The notes: generated by a model not told the origin, from the letters alone. A stretch of DNA of 64,000 nucleotides from Tuctoria greenei (GCA_036927565.1 JAYESD010000008.1:111212279-111276278), one strand, 5' to 3'. Counted from the stretch's first letter, positions 1 through 11,339 are shown. Translations and numbers: made by a program.

Positions 1-1000
1 CTTGAATCTTTTGATGAAAAAGGCCATCTCCTCATCATCCATGTATGTTTTGTATCATCGCTTTCCTCATCTTCACTTGTAACTTGCACTTCTTTGCCTT
101 TGAAATTTGATGATGCTTTGAGAGCTATGTCTTTCTTTCTTGATGAAGTAACCTTTGAAGGTCCTTCACATGTCAAGCTTCCATCTCCATCATCACATGG
201 TTGATGATCTTCCCTAACACCACATCCGGAGCCATCTTGTGAAAGTTGGGGCTCTCCAGGATCAAGGTGCAAAGGGTCACATTGTGAGGCATGAACACTC
301 TTATCAACCACTTCATCACTTCATGGTCCATCCAATTATTGCATCCGTATGCCCGACTCTTATTGATGAGGGTCTTGAGCCAGTTGTACATCTCTTATGG
401 TGTCTCGCCATCTTCCATAGCAAACCTCCCAAGTTCTCGCTCGATCATCTCAATCTTTGCTTCTCGCATGGATCGGTTGCCCTCATGTACGATCTCAAGA
501 GCATCCCAAATATCCTTGGCAAGCTCCAACCCATCTATTTTGTTGAACTCCTCTTAACTCAAGGATGAGTTGAGCACGGCTGCCTCTTGAGCATTATGGT
601 GATTGTTGTTCTTGCTCTAGAGTGAGCTCATCATCATCCTCGGGCATATCTATACCTATGCATACATCATGCCAAAAAATTGGATTGGGGGAGATTAGAT
701 GCAACTTCATGTTATGCTTACACAAGTATTAGTTCCATCGAAATGAGGTGGTTTGCCCAAGAGAATTGACAAGTAATTAGAATGACAACTTAAGCGCTCA
801 TAATTAAAAGGATATCAGGTGTAGTCGTGTTGACTTCTCCATAGCTTCCTCTCCTTCTCTTCTCGCTTCTTCTCTTGGCTTCCTCTTTCTTTTTTCTTGA
901 GGAGCTCCATGAGATGGATCACCTCTTTATCTTCATACGCACTTGGTACATCAAATGGTGGTGGTGGTTTCTGACTTCCACCATTCTTGGAAGAAGGATT
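1..1000 (-). pseudogene. Copia (Ty1) gag remnant, minus-strand copy
   Basis: Read on the minus strand, this stretch is a decayed gag region of a Copia LTR retrotransposon (UBN2-type gag, the virus-like-particle protein). It matches the plus-strand copy at about 1500-2480 block by block. The Lys/Arg/Glu-rich segment lies near 838-905, a degraded form of the DGTNY segment near 735, and the WMDHEV segment near 330-350. The longest remaining frame (391-173) has no stop but is only 72 codons, and other frames shift along the region. Upstream LTR and downstream pol are absent, so this is a truncated fragment. It points away from the other copy, making a head-to-head inverted pair. No function is expected. 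The family assignment is firm, but the exact right edge near 1000-1040 is not. Confidence 0.75.
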
Positions 1001-1039
1001 TGATCCTTGATCTTCTTTGGGATCAGTTCGGTCGACCGT

Positions 1040-1417
1040 GGTGATGTCATTGAGCGTCGTTTCCTTTCGGTGTTGTTCCCAATCAGGCCTCGGGATAAAT
1101 TTGTATCTCTTGTACCTTTACTAAGTTCATCGCTAGAATCACTTGTTAGGGTTAATATTGCTCACAACTTGTTCGTCTCGTTCATATCGTTAATCTTGCA
1201 ATCCAACTTGTTTGTAGTACTCCTAGTTGCTTGAACATGTTCCTAGATTGTTTACATACCATCCGCTTAAGCACATTAGAAGAAAAACTCATAAAAATCC
1301 AACCTTTGCGCATTTACTGCATCTCACCAGACTAGTTTGGCCCCTGGTTATTGATTTCATTTAATTAAGTACTTTTTGGTTTTATTAGCCTATTCACCCC
1401 CCTCTAGTCAACTTTCA
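1040..1417 (+). repeat. Partial Copia LTR (3' part)
   Basis: This stretch directly precedes a typical Copia primer-binding site and ends in a pyrimidine-rich run followed by CTAGTCAACTTTCA, the usual end of Maximus/SIRE-like grass LTRs. The left edge is not visible as a TG terminus. It appears to be cut where the inverted gag remnant begins, so only the 3' portion of the LTR is present. No second LTR copy occurs in the window. Confidence 0.6.
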
Positions 1418-1419
1418 AT

Positions 1420-1431
1420 TGGTATCAGAGC
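1420..1431 (+). other. Primer-binding site, initiator tRNA-Met type
   Basis: The sequence TGGTATCAGAGC is the canonical Copia primer-binding site complementary to the 3' end of initiator tRNA-Met. It lies 2-3 bases after the inferred LTR end and fixes the plus orientation of the element. Confidence 0.85.
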
Positions 1432-1477
1432 CTAACACTCCACAAAAGACTAATCGCCTGGAGAGGAGCTGGGGGAA

Positions 1478-3806
1478 ATGGCGAAAGAGATTTGGCAATC
1501 ACCGTTAAAATCCACCTCCTCCCAAGACAAGTGGAAGTCATCAACCACCACCACCATTTAATGTCTCAATTGCGAATGAAGATGTAGAGGTGATGCAACT
1601 CGTGGAGCTCCTCAGGAAGAGGAAAGAGGAAGCAAAGAGGAAGAAAAGAGAAGAGAAGGAGAGGAGGCCAAGGAGTAGTCGACAAGAGTACTCCCAATAT
1701 CCTTTTAATTATGAGCACTTAAATTCTCATTCTAGCTATTTCTCCATTCCTTTAGGAAAACCGTCTGACTTCGATGGAACTAACTACACTATGTGGAAAC
1801 AGAACATAAAATTGCATCTAATCTCCCTTAGCCTAAAACTTTAGCATGTTGTTTGCACATATATAGATATCCCGGAGGACGACAATGAGCTAACAAAAGA
1901 ACAAGAACAACAAATTCATTGCAATGCACAAGCGGTGGCCATTCTCATCTCATCCTTGAGCCAAAAAGAGTTCAACAGGGTGGATGGGCTGGAGCTTGCC
2001 AAGGAGATTTTGGACACTCTCAGGATCACACATGAAGTAAATTAATCCGTGCAAGAGGCAAAGATCAAGACGATAGAGAGAAAGAGAGAGCTAGGAAGAT
2101 TCTCTATGGAAGATGGAGAGACACCACAAGAGATGTACGACCGGTTCAAGACCCTCATCAACAAGAGTCAGGTGTATGGATGCAAGAAGTGGATGGACCA
2201 TGAAGTGGTGAAGAGGTAAATAAGTATGTTCATGCCCCGCAACATCAACTATGCACCTTGATCTGAGAGCTCCCAAACTTACATAAGATGAGTCCATATG
2301 AGGTGTTAGGGAAGATTATCAACCATGAGATATTGGAGATGGAAGCCTGACATGTCAAAGACCTTGCCAATGTCACTTAATCAAGGAAGAAAGACATAGC
2401 TCTCAAAGACTCAGCCAAGTCCAAGGGATAAGAAGTGCAAGCATCAGGTGATGATGAAGAAAATGATGAAGAGAGCATGTACATGGATAATGAAGATATG
2501 GCCTTCTTCATCAAGATATTCAATGGAGTGATGAGAAGAAGAGGAGGCAACAACTATGAGACCAAGGGCAAAGAGAATAGCAAGTCAAGAACCAAGAAGG
2601 CATGCTACAATTGTGGCAAATATGGGCACTTCATTGTCAATTTCCCATATGACAAGGAGGATGAAAAAGAAGAAGAAGGACGGGAAGCCAAAAGAAAACA
2701 AGATCTTCAAGAAGAAGCACAGGCAAGCCCGCATCATCAAGGAGTGAGACTCCAACGACGAGTCCTCCTCCAAAGATGAAGAGGTGGCAATTGTCGCCAT
2801 CAAGAAGCCAACAATGAAGAGGTCACTCTTTCCAAATAATGGTGAATGGAAGAGCTCAAGCCACACATGCCTCATGGCCAAGGAAGGGAAGCGCAAGGTT
2901 AAATCTAAACCACCTACCTTGAATTGAATTGATGATGATGATTTTGATAGTTCTAGCGGAAATGAATTCGTGTTTAGAAGCTTAAATAAGAATGCTATTA
3001 CTAAAATGAAAAATCTATAAACTGAGATATTTGATAAGGAAGAGTTTCTCAACAAACAAGAGGAATTGCTGGTCCTAGAGAAGCAAAGAAATCTTGAAGT
3101 TGAGAAGCTCGTTCAGCTTGAGTGGGAGAGGAGTAGAGAACTTGATCTTGAACTTGCCAAGGGCAAGGAGACTTGTATTAGTCTCAAGAGTGCCAAGATG
3201 AACATTTGAGTTTGATCAGAACTCAGAATAATCTTGAAACGCAATTTGACACTCTGAAGTCAAGTGTCTAATCCTCCTCCTTGTCAAAGACATCATATTT
3301 GACACTCTAAAACTTGCAAATGTGCTAACCTTGTTCATAGCTTGAAAAATGAACATAAAGAGGCACAAAGCAAATGCCCACACAAAAGTGGCATCTTTGA
3401 CAAGGAGAAGATCAAGTATGCATGTAGTGCATACTGGGTCAAAAGTTCTTCTTTTATCAAAGATGGCCTTTGCTATTCTAGCGGAGGAAGGAAAAATGCT
3501 AGACTCCTCAAGAATAACAAGGAGTATGTTTCTTTTGGTAAAAAAAGTTCATCTTAAGTCAAGAACAACACTCATGCATCTACTTCTCATGAAAATGCTA
3601 AAAGTACTCTTCTACTATGTTTCATGATATTTGATTTAACATATTTACTCATGATAAACAAATATGGCTATGTGTATGCTCAATATGTTGGGCCACTCCA
3701 CAAGAACAGAAAAACTTGTGTGGGTGCCAAAATGTCTTGTGACTAACGCCAAAGGACCCAACCTAGTTTGGGTACCTAAAACAAAAGCCTAAATTTTTTT
3801 TGTAGG
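1478..3806 (+). pseudogene. Copia gag pseudogene (UBN2 plus zinc knuckle)
   Basis: Decayed gag of a Maximus/SIRE-like Copia element. The likely ATG is at 1478, 47 bases after the primer-binding site. In order there are a Lys/Arg/Glu-rich N-terminal segment (1590-1690), the UBN2 core with DGTNYTMWK (about 1770-1800) and MDHEVVKR (about 2195-2218), an acidic spacer, and a zinc knuckle at 2603-2644. The knuckle reads CYNCGKYGHFIVNF, so the last Cys of the C-x2-C-x4-H-x4-C pattern is replaced by Phe. After 2900 come coiled-coil-like and CPH/ACSAYW segments and a VPKTKA-like end near 3790, usual just before protease in this group. Many stops and frame changes are present. Protease, integrase and RT are missing because a Gypsy fragment starts at 3807. 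Non-functional. Confidence 0.8.
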
Positions 3807-4460
3807 TGTCAGCATTTTAGAAATCGACTAGTAAATTTAGATTAAACTATGTTCATCTTCGTATGGCTAGCTGCGAAAGACAAGATATTTATCCTGATTC
3901 GGGTAAAAAAGGCCCTACATCCAAAGAGAATGTATCCGTGATCTTTGTTAACTCAAAAGGCAATAGAATAGATTACAAGCAATCATTGCTCGAGTACATG
4001 AACTCTAGGAAATTAAGAAGGACTCTATGAAAGTAATGCGTAAGCGAAATGGGCACGGGAGTATGAAAGTAAGGCAAAAGCTCAAGTGTGCCAAAGGAAA
4101 GTGCATAAGGAAAGTGTGTAGTGTGAAATGCGTTAAGGTAAAATCCGTAAGTAAAGTAAATACGGAATGATTTTGCCCCCTTTGCAGAAGGCCTTGGGGT
4201 CCTTTTATAGGGGTCAAGGCATCCCTATCTAACCAACATTCCTCATAGTGGGGCCGTATTTACAATATTCATTCTATGCACCCAGACTTCCCGGGGCCTG
4301 AAAGCCTTAGTCTTGACTTCTACTTGGTCTCCAAGACACCGTCTTTTGCATGGAGTACTCATTCCTATGCGACGGATGGGACGAATGGCAGGCTTATTGT
4401 GCAAGAGGTCATATCGCGGGTTCATCCTCCTGCCGAAGTTAATATGCCCATTGTCTGTCA
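3807..4460 (-). repeat. LTR of Tat-3
   Basis: Begins TGTCAGCATTTTAG and ends GTCTGTCA, giving TG...CA termini in either orientation. A TATA box for minus-strand transcription is the complement of CCTTTTATAGGGGTC at 4201-4215. A pyrimidine tract (ATGCCCCCAACTATCCACC), the complement of a polypurine tract, follows at about 4464. Both edges are estimates because no partner LTR is present. Confidence 0.55.
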
Positions 4461-5257
4461 TAAATGCCCCCAACTATCCACCTCCCACGGGCTCTAGCCC
4501 AGGAGGAATAGTTTGTCGACCTCTCGGGTCAAGTCATGGGCAGGCTTCATACCCTAACCTCGGCAGACCGAGGCGTTGGTGGCGGGCCCCTTCTAAAGAT
4601 GGAGGGCAGCTACGGTTCGTAGCCGCATAGTGGTCATGTACCATCGGGTCCAGTATGCTTGGTACCCCAGGTAGAACTCCATCAGTAGCCCTCGAGTCAT
4701 CGGTCTAGTCTTCACAGAGTTGGTCGAAGGCTGAACTTGCACTCACATGGGGAACCCTAGAAAACAAGAGTTCACTAAATGTGTTAGTATCTGCTCAATA
4801 CACACGCGTGACCACTAGCGGCTCGAACTAATTCTGGCGGGCAGCAGGTGCCCATTCGTTGTTAGCACAGATTGCATGGCAGACCTCGAGCCTCTTATGA
4901 GGCCAGCTTGTCAGTTCGCAAGTTTATTTGCACCCCACCAATGAGTTCTCCATGGCTCAGAGGGGCGAGCAGACTGTAAACTCCCAGTGTAGGATCTAAA
5001 TCCCGCACTCGGTGAGTTATCTAACGGGTAATCCAAGTCGAGCCAGTTCGTTTGGGGCGATCAGAATGCGTCCATTGTTGTTCGTTAGTGATAGCTGCAT
5101 GTCGGGGCACGAATGCTCACATTTCATAAATCTGTCAGAGGACATCTACATAGTTCCAGGGTCCACCAAGGGACCCAAGTGGCTCAATAGCCAACCCGTG
5201 AGTCAGGAAACTAAGGAGTCGCAAAGCTAAGACCTCAACACTGATAGTTGATACGTC

Positions 5258-5290
5258 GGGGGGGGGGGGGGCGGGGGGGGGGGGGGGGGT
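5258..5290. repeat. Poly-G tract
   Basis: A run of about 33 bases that is all G except one C, in the spacer of Tat-3. Such tracts are prone to length errors in sequencing and could form G-quadruplexes. No function is visible. Confidence 0.9.
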
Positions 5291-5696
5291 GAGAGCAGCA
5301 CCATAGGGTATGTCCAAATGCAGGCCGTCTCGAGTCATCCATCTCTCACTCTTGTTCGTTCGGGGCAGCAACACTACAACCTGTTAGATAGGTAGGCACC
5401 CTGAACTATATGTGGCACCAAAAGTGAGCCATAAACTCACCTTCTTATCTGGGCTCGCTGACCCGTGGGCCTCGCGTTGTGGGAGATGAGGAAGCGCCGC
5501 ACGACTTGGAGTCGGCATCGGTATGAATTAGAAGGAGGTGGGTTGCTGAAGCAGCTTTTTAAATTGCCGCCAGTTTTGAACAGTTTCAGCGATGCAGCGT
5601 GCGAAACCATATATTGGAGCAGCACTGGTTACGAGGAGCCAGGGGCGCGTGGCGCCATCCCTGGTTTTTTTCAAGTCATTCGCCGTAACCTCCATG

Positions 5697-5712
5697 TCGG
5701 GCGGTATAAAAG
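5697..5712 (+). promoter_or_regulatory. TATA box of the Tat-3 antisense gene
   Basis: GGCGGTATAAAAGGGCC gives a strong TATA box, followed by a pyrimidine-rich leader and an ATG at 5869 (about 165 bases downstream). A TATA-like GCATAAAAAG sits at the equivalent place in Tat-2 (59278-59290). Confidence 0.6.
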
Positions 5713-5868
5713 GGCCTTGGCGTTTATCTCCCCTTTCCTCCTCAACGTTTTCTTGATTGTCTCACTCCTGGTGCTTTGGCCTTCCTTCCTAACAAGAAAC
5801 CAGAGAGTCAATTGTTTCACGACGGGTAAAGAAAGTGGCGAGGTCACCGTCCGCTCGGCTTCCCTCCA

Positions 5869-6010
5869 ATGGCGCCGTGGTTGAAGTCCCGAGAAAAGGG
5901 GGACTAGGTCGACGCCTTGGCGGAGAAGCTGGATCTGCCGCTGCACAATCGTTTTAACTTCCATGTCCCCGGGGGAGACGCCTGTAAAAGCCCACTTCTG
6001 AAGAGAACAG
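5869..6010 (+). pseudogene. Truncated start of Tat-3 antisense gene
   Basis: The ATG at 5869 opens a short frame beginning MAPWLKSREK that meets a stop after about a dozen codons. A second frame remains readable to about 6000. Position and orientation match the first codons of the antisense gene in Tat-2, but the PF04195-type domain is not reached before the fragment ends. It is a broken 5' stub, and its identity is inferred mainly from context. Confidence 0.4.
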
Positions 6011-6766
6011 AAATGAAAAAAAACCTTAATTTTTTCCAATATAGAGAATCGAACTCGCGGGAATTATGTCAGATATAAATGGGGTAAAAAAACAAATTTA
6101 GGACTTATTAAAACTTTAATCTAGAGAAGAGCTTGTGAGTGTATGATTGCATTTAAGCAAATACACATTTGAATGGAATGCCAATATAATTCCAAATACC
6201 AAGCCAAATACAAAGAAAAGTCAAATATAAGATATCGGCTAGTTCTAATTTCAGATTCAAATCAAAGCTAATGTAACATAGGTTGGTGTTCAAAGCAAGA
6301 GTAAGTTGAATTCATTAAAAAGGATCCAATTAAAAGTATTTCAAAATAATACATAAACATTGTAATAAAAAACCTAAATTCACATTTAGTGTTAAATGAG
6401 CAATAAAGTAAATTCTGAAAGGCATTGTCATACTCTAAATAGTGGATTGGTGCACCTGATACTAAATAAGGATGAAATATAAAGCAAATACACATAGTAA
6501 ATTCAAACTCAATTTATTAAACATCCAGATTTGATTTCACTTTTGTGTTCTTTATATTTCAATTAGTCAACCTGTCAATTTTTACTAATTTTAGAACCCA
6601 TTTAGCATTTGTTTTGAATTGTTGAGAGAAGATAAGGAGGGGAGGTGGGTCCCCCAGGTCAGGTCCGCAAGACATTGTTTCTTCTCTTTTGATACCTCCA
6701 CACCATCTGCTTGCTTTGGCACCGCGCTGGCTTCGCCATCACAGCAAGCAGCTCGGCTACTCACTC
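6011..6766. other. AT-rich LTR-like segment, no gene
   Basis: No credible coding frame. The end (about 6620-6700, GAGGTGGGTCCCCCAGGTCAG) resembles 23120-23150 (GAGGTGGACTCCACATGTCAG) in the Tekay-type LTR region to the right, and both are preceded by AT-rich DNA and followed by GC-rich DNA. It is therefore likely part of a second, diverged LTR of the same type, cut by the LINE at 6767. This is a by-eye similarity only. Confidence 0.35.
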
Positions 6767-6931
6767 TTTTTTTTTTGACCAAGAACACAGCAGGGGAAAC
6801 CCCTCCTGTACTAATTATATTAACATCGGGCCCTAAAAGACCAGAGAGTACAGATGGATCACATCCTAGGTGAAGTCATCCCGAGATGGGAGATGACGTG
6901 TAATATAGAGCTTACAGGTTTGAAGCCCAGT

Positions 6932-8121
6932 TTAGAAGAACTTCCTTCTGAGGGGGTTTAAACCTACAACTTTTACTAGGGTTGTACAAAAATTCTGTTT
7001 CCAAGAATCAATTGAAGGGAGTTCCCCTCGAAAAATTCTCCCATTCCTGCCTTTCCAAATTTCCCAAGCTGCAATTGAGAAGATCTCAATAAAACCTGGT
7101 AGATTCCAGTTCTTCCTCGCATCATGAAGAGTTTCAAAGAAGGTTAGCTCATGGTTCCAATGTATGTTCAGAACCTGCCAACATGCGGAGCTGAACTGGC
7201 ATTGAAAGAAGAGGTGATAAGTGAACTCCTCCACATCATGATCACAGAGGATGCATGAATAATCTTCGTCTTCGATGTAAATTTTTTTTCTTCGAAGTAG
7301 ATTTCTTGAATTGAAACGATCCAGGCAAAGTAACCAAGTGACGATCTTCAGTTTTTTGGAGACTTTTGATTTCCAAATCCAAATAATGGGTCTAGGGGGA
7401 GAAATCTGCTGATAGAAAGAGTTGTATATAATTGATGAGGTGAAATGAACTCTTTTCTGTGTGTGAGACCAAATATCCTTAGATAAGTTTATATCTCTTC
7501 TGTCTAGAATAATGGAGTGTAACTCGTCCAATTCCAATAACGCCTTCGCTGACAAAGGAGTGTGGAAATGAGTCATGTCAGGGAAGGACAGGAAATGAGC
7601 TAAGGAAATATCCTGTTTCTTTGCAAAGGAGAATAGACGGCTAAACATCATGCTAAGGATCTCCTGATCAAACCATTTATCATTCCGGAGCGAGAATGTG
7701 TCTCCTAGGCCCATTCCGATCATCGTCCGATCAGAGAAGAGATTCCAGAAGGATAGCACATCTTTCCATCAAAAGGACCCTTTGTTCTGCATCTGCAAAG
7801 GAAGGCCGCTAGAATCATAAGAAACCCAAATTAGTTGTACCCAGGGGATGTCAGATTTGTTGTAGGCCTTAAATAAAAATTTACGTAGGACCGTTGCGTT
7901 CATTCTTGTCAAGAATCTAAGACCTAACCCTGCTTTGTTGGTGGGCATAGTGACACGATCCCAAGCTACCAATGAGTGACCACGTCCTGCAACATCTATA
8001 CCTCTCCAGAGAAATAATCTGCGAATTTGATCAATTTTCGGTATGACTGTGGGTCTAATCTTCAGTGAGCACATGGTGTATATTGGGGTTGACGAAATAA
8101 TCGAGTTAATCAGTGTGCATC
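6932..8121 (-). pseudogene. LINE ORF2 C-terminal part (zf-RVT region)
   Basis: The C-terminal third of an L1-like ORF2 protein. It continues the RT-connection segment (LINSIISSTP near 8100) and then has the WKSKVSKKLKIVTWLL and CILCDHDVEEFTYHLFFQC motifs (about 7390-7200), typical of the plant zf-RVT domain with Cys/His zinc ligands. The frame is open from the Tat-1 junction at 8121 to the stop at 6932, except for one TGA at 7769-7771, probably a former Trp codon. The reading frame continues from the RT part on the far side of Tat-1 (see 21055-22540). It is inactive because of the stops and the insertion. Confidence 0.8.
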
Positions 8122-8891
8122 TTTCGGTACCCTGCGTCCCATCTATGGTTAGTCCCGGCGCTGCCACGTGTATACTGCAACCGGACCTACATCCCACACA
8201 TGGGATAGCTCTGGGCTAAACACCTGTGCGGCACCCCCGGACCTAACCCCCGACAGAGGGAAGCTCTAGTACCGACACGTGTATATCTACACCGGACCTA
8301 CCCATCCCAGACGGATAGGTCTGAAGCTGCCACGTGTCCAACCGCCGGACCTTCAGCTTCAACAATCAGACTGGTGGACACCCAATGGCACGGACCTTCA
8401 AGGGGCAATCAAAGACTTCAAGACCCGATTAATTGTCATTAATACCATATTAATGACACACGATCGGAAGGCCCTTAATACTAGTAACGGCACTGTCAAG
8501 GCCCATTACCATGCTATTAAGGGTAATTAACATCATTAATTGTGTATTAAGCATCAATAACCACCAGGGCCACATGTCGGGTCAGGCTAACGGTGTAACG
8601 ACCAGTCCTTGTACTATAAAAGGACTGGTCGACGATATACAGGGGACTCTTCTGGGGGCTACTCTCTCTGGACTCTCCCCTCGGACTCTGGAAGCTCTCT
8701 ACGCTTAGACTCTCAATACAACAACTACACACCCCGTGGAGTAGGGTATTACCCTCAGGCGGTCTGAACCACATAAAACCTTGTGTCTACTTGCCATCGT
8801 GTCTGAATCTCTGCGCGCCCAATACCGAACTACAAACTCCGCGGGCTAGCAACAGTAGTACCTGGAGAATTGCCGGATCGACACTCCGACA
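8122..8891 (+). repeat. 5' LTR of Tat-1 (770 bp)
   Basis: Pairs with the 3' LTR at 20184-21054. It starts TTTCGGTACCCTGCGT where the 3' copy has TGTCGGTACC, and ends CACTCCGACA. It lacks 101 bases found after position 16 of the 3' LTR. The length difference is exactly 101, so no other net indel is needed. A TATA box lies at about 8614-8622. Confidence 0.9.
8600..8630 (+). promoter_or_regulatory. LTR promoter: TATA box inside a perfect inverted repeat
   Basis: GACCAGTCCTT and its exact reverse complement AAGGACTGGTC flank a 9-base loop GTACTATAA. The TATA element (CTATAAAAG) therefore straddles the loop and right arm of a hairpin with 11-bp arms. The same structure is kept in the 3' LTR at about 20763-20793. 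Confidence 0.8.
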
Positions 8892-8911
8892 GTTGGCGCG
8901 CCAGATAGGGG
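8892..8911 (+). other. Primer-binding site of Tat-1
   Basis: GTTGGCGCGCCAGATAGGGG immediately follows the LTR terminus CCGACA. It is the kind of primer site seen in RIRE2-like Tat elements, reported to use a tRNA-Arg. The tRNA identity is recalled family knowledge and was not tested here. Confidence 0.65.
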
Positions 8912-8927
8912 CGCCCGAGATTCAAAC

Positions 8928-10552
8928 ATGGTGAACTCCGCTGCTGGATCATCAAACGGGAAACCTGTTGCGCAACCTGCTGGAGGAAATCCCTCCAACA
9001 TGCAGCCACCAGCAGGTGCTGTGGCTCCAGTAGGAGCCATGCCACCGCCGCCACCATCCGCACCGGCGAATCAAGCTAGACAGTGGGATGGGGCGTCTGC
9101 GTCGGTCACGACATCGGCGAACAACAACCCTGAACACGCGCTCCATGCCGTGCGTGCTCTTCTCCAACGCCCACCACCTCCAGGTGCATCCCAGGGTGCA
9201 ATGGAGCAGTGGAGGTCTGATGTGGAACATTTGGTTGCAGCAGCAGCCGATCGTATCAGCAACCAAGGTCCTCCCCCCTTGGGGCAGGCCCCATCACAGC
9301 ATCGGACCGTGTTGGGCAGACTTAGTCCACACGCTTCCCAACATAGGAGGCGTGTTGTGTCTTAACAAGCGACGTCGCTGCCTTCTTGGGCGCGACGCAC
9401 CCATACGGTAACCAAACTTTCAACTCATGACCTCCGGGCAGAGCTTGATCGCCGTTACCGTCAACAGGATGGCCGCGTCCATATCGAGTGCGCTCGCGAA
9501 AGGCGAGAGGCTCGAGACAGTCCTGCTCCCGAGGGAGTAGGAGGAGGCTGTTCTACCCTGGCCATGCACCTACGCATGGTCAGATGGCCACAAAAGTTCT
9601 GGCCTCACCTGCGGAGAAATTGGACGGGACTATCAATCCCGCTGAGTTTCTCCAAATCTACTCCACCGCAATCCTTGCGGCTGGAGGCAACAAGGCCGTA
9701 ATGGCCAACTATTTCCCTGTGGCTTTGACAGGGACCGCCAGGTCCTGGTTCATGAGCCTTCCGCCCGACTCCATCAACAGTTGGGCAGAACTGTGCCAAA
9801 AGTTCACCGCCAATTTCGGGAGTTCATACACCCGACCAGGCACCGAACAGAACCTTTTTGCTGTCAAGCATAAGGGGGGAGAGTCCCTGCGATCTTTCAT
9901 CCAGAGGTTCTCCCAGGTACGAAACACTATTCCTTCTATCTCCAACATCTCTGTTATTGTGGCATTTAGACAGGGCATACGAGACAAGAAGATGCTGGAG
10001 AAGCTGGCGACCAAGGAGATCACCAGCGTCACGGAACTCTTCAGCTTGGCAGACAAATGCGCCAAAGCTGCGGAGGGTCGTGAAATGCACTCCCAACCAC
10101 TTCTGGAGGACAACAAAAAATGCTTCAAGGGTGAAGCCACTACCTCTGAGAGTGGCAAAAAGAAGAAAAAGTCCAACGGCAAGAAAAAGCCGTCGGCCGG
10201 CACACCAACTGCTGCAGTTGTCGCAGCTCTGGGTGGCCGGGGGCCACTCCCCGAGAAACGACCTCGGCCGTCATCTGAAGACGGTGGCAGCTCCAAGATG
10301 TGGTGTCCTATACACAAGTCAGACAGCCACAACCTGGAAGACTACCGGGAGGTCCAGAACCTTGCCGAGCGCTACAACAAGTGCCGAGAAGAAGTTCCTT
10401 TCCATCAAAGGGAAGGAAAACAGAAAGTCGACAAAGCTTCGGCTGAAGAGGAGTTAGGATTTCAAGACCCTAAAAAGGTCTTGAAGGTTGTTTTTACACC
10501 TCCGTTGATGACAACTCCGACATCTTCGACAATGAACATCGGAAAACCATGA
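8928..10552 (+). pseudogene. gag: Tat-1 gag (frameshifted)
   Basis: Capsid/nucleocapsid precursor of Tat-1. The ATG at 8928 opens a Pro/Ala-rich N-terminal region that runs to a stop at 9365. The frame then shifts, and from about 9488 the retrotrans_gag domain (PF03732 type) is open to 10552: EKLDGTINPAEFLQIY near 9615, TARSWFMSLPPDSI near 9735, and ESLRSFIQRFSQVRN near 9885. A Lys-rich basic stretch (about 10155-10190) precedes a CPIHKSDSHNLEDY motif near 10303-10345. In relatives I would expect a Cys where this copy has the final Tyr, so the zinc-binding motif is probably damaged. Overlap with the protease frame starts at 10549. At least one frameshift (9365-9488) inactivates it. Confidence 0.85.
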
Positions 10553-11339
10553 ACACCATCTTTGGTGGTTCGTGGTACATCACCTCCCGCCGTGTCCTCA
10601 AGACCATGCAGCGGGACATGGCCTCAGTAGCTCCCACCACCAGGGCAGAGCCACACCGGAAGTGGATGGATATTGCCATCACTTTCGATGCATTAGACTG
10701 CCCTCGGAATATGATCGGAGCTGGCCAACTCCCATTGATGGTATCTCCGACCATCAACAACATCCAAATCCACCACGTAATGGTGGATGGAGGTTCGGGG
10801 TTGAACCTCATAAGCTTCGAAGCTTTCGTCAAGCTTCAGCTCCAACCTTCGGACCTTCGCCCCTCCCGACCTTTCTCCAGAGTAGGTCCGGGGGCCATAA
10901 CCCCACTCGGTGCAATTACTCTTCCGGTGACCTTCGGGACCCGAGAGAATTACCGCACTAAGAAGTTGGTCTTCGACGTGGCACAGATCAACTTACCCTT
11001 CAATGCCATTTTGGGCAGGCCAGCCTTATACAAGTTCATGGCTGCTGCTCATTATGGCTACTTGGTGTTGAAGATGCCAACACCAGCCGGTGTTCTCCGG
11101 ATCTGTGGAGATTGCACTGCCGGAGTGACAGCTCTGGAAGAAATCCACACGCTCGCTACAGCGCAGGAGGAAGAATCTGGAAAGGAGCAAGCTCCGAAAC
11201 CCCTGAGCATTCGTCATCAAGCTCAACCTCCGCACCTCGCGTGCAACCAAGCGGCAACACCAACATTCCTGTCAAAGTCATCCAAATCGGTTCCGACGCC
11301 GCTCAAACCACCCGTATATCGGGAGGTCTGAATGACAAA
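10549..11339 (+). pseudogene. pol: Tat-1 protease region of pol
   Basis: The aspartic protease segment of pol, open from 10549 to the stop at 11339. The active-site motif is VDGGSGLNLI at about 10780-10810, the DGGS form usual for Tat elements rather than DTG/DSG. The second conserved motif, AILGRPALYKF, lies near 11005-11035. A variable Ser/Pro/Glu-rich tail (about 11150-11330) leads towards RT. It overlaps the end of gag by a few bases in another frame, and the stop TAG at 11339 separates it from RT. This domain looks the best preserved of pol, but it cannot be made as part of an intact polyprotein. Confidence 0.8.

Larger units (their letters stand above)
3807..6010 (-). mobile_element. 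Tat-lineage Gypsy fragment (Tat-3), 3' LTR to antisense-gene start
   Basis: This is the 3' end of a minus-oriented Gypsy element. It contains one LTR (3807-4460), a complement of a polypurine tract just after it, a long spacer, a plus-strand TATA box at about 5700 and the first codons of the antisense gene (ATG at 5869). The same order (LTR, spacer, TATA, antisense ORF) is seen in the Tat-2 element at 57831. The fragment stops near 6010, after which composition becomes AT-rich. No pol remains. The assignment rests on this layout, because the LTR shows no obvious match to the other two Tat LTRs by eye. Confidence 0.6.

Noticed and set aside
5465..5884. 139-codon plus-strand frame in Tat-3
   Set aside because: It runs across the TATA box and leader of the antisense gene and has no domain. 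Regulatory sequence explains it better.
6040..6062. tRNA T-arm/B-box-like sequence (complement GAGTTCGATTCTC)
   Set aside because: No A box, acceptor stem or anticodon arm can be placed upstream. It occurs alone in AT-rich sequence, so neither a tRNA nor a SINE is supported.
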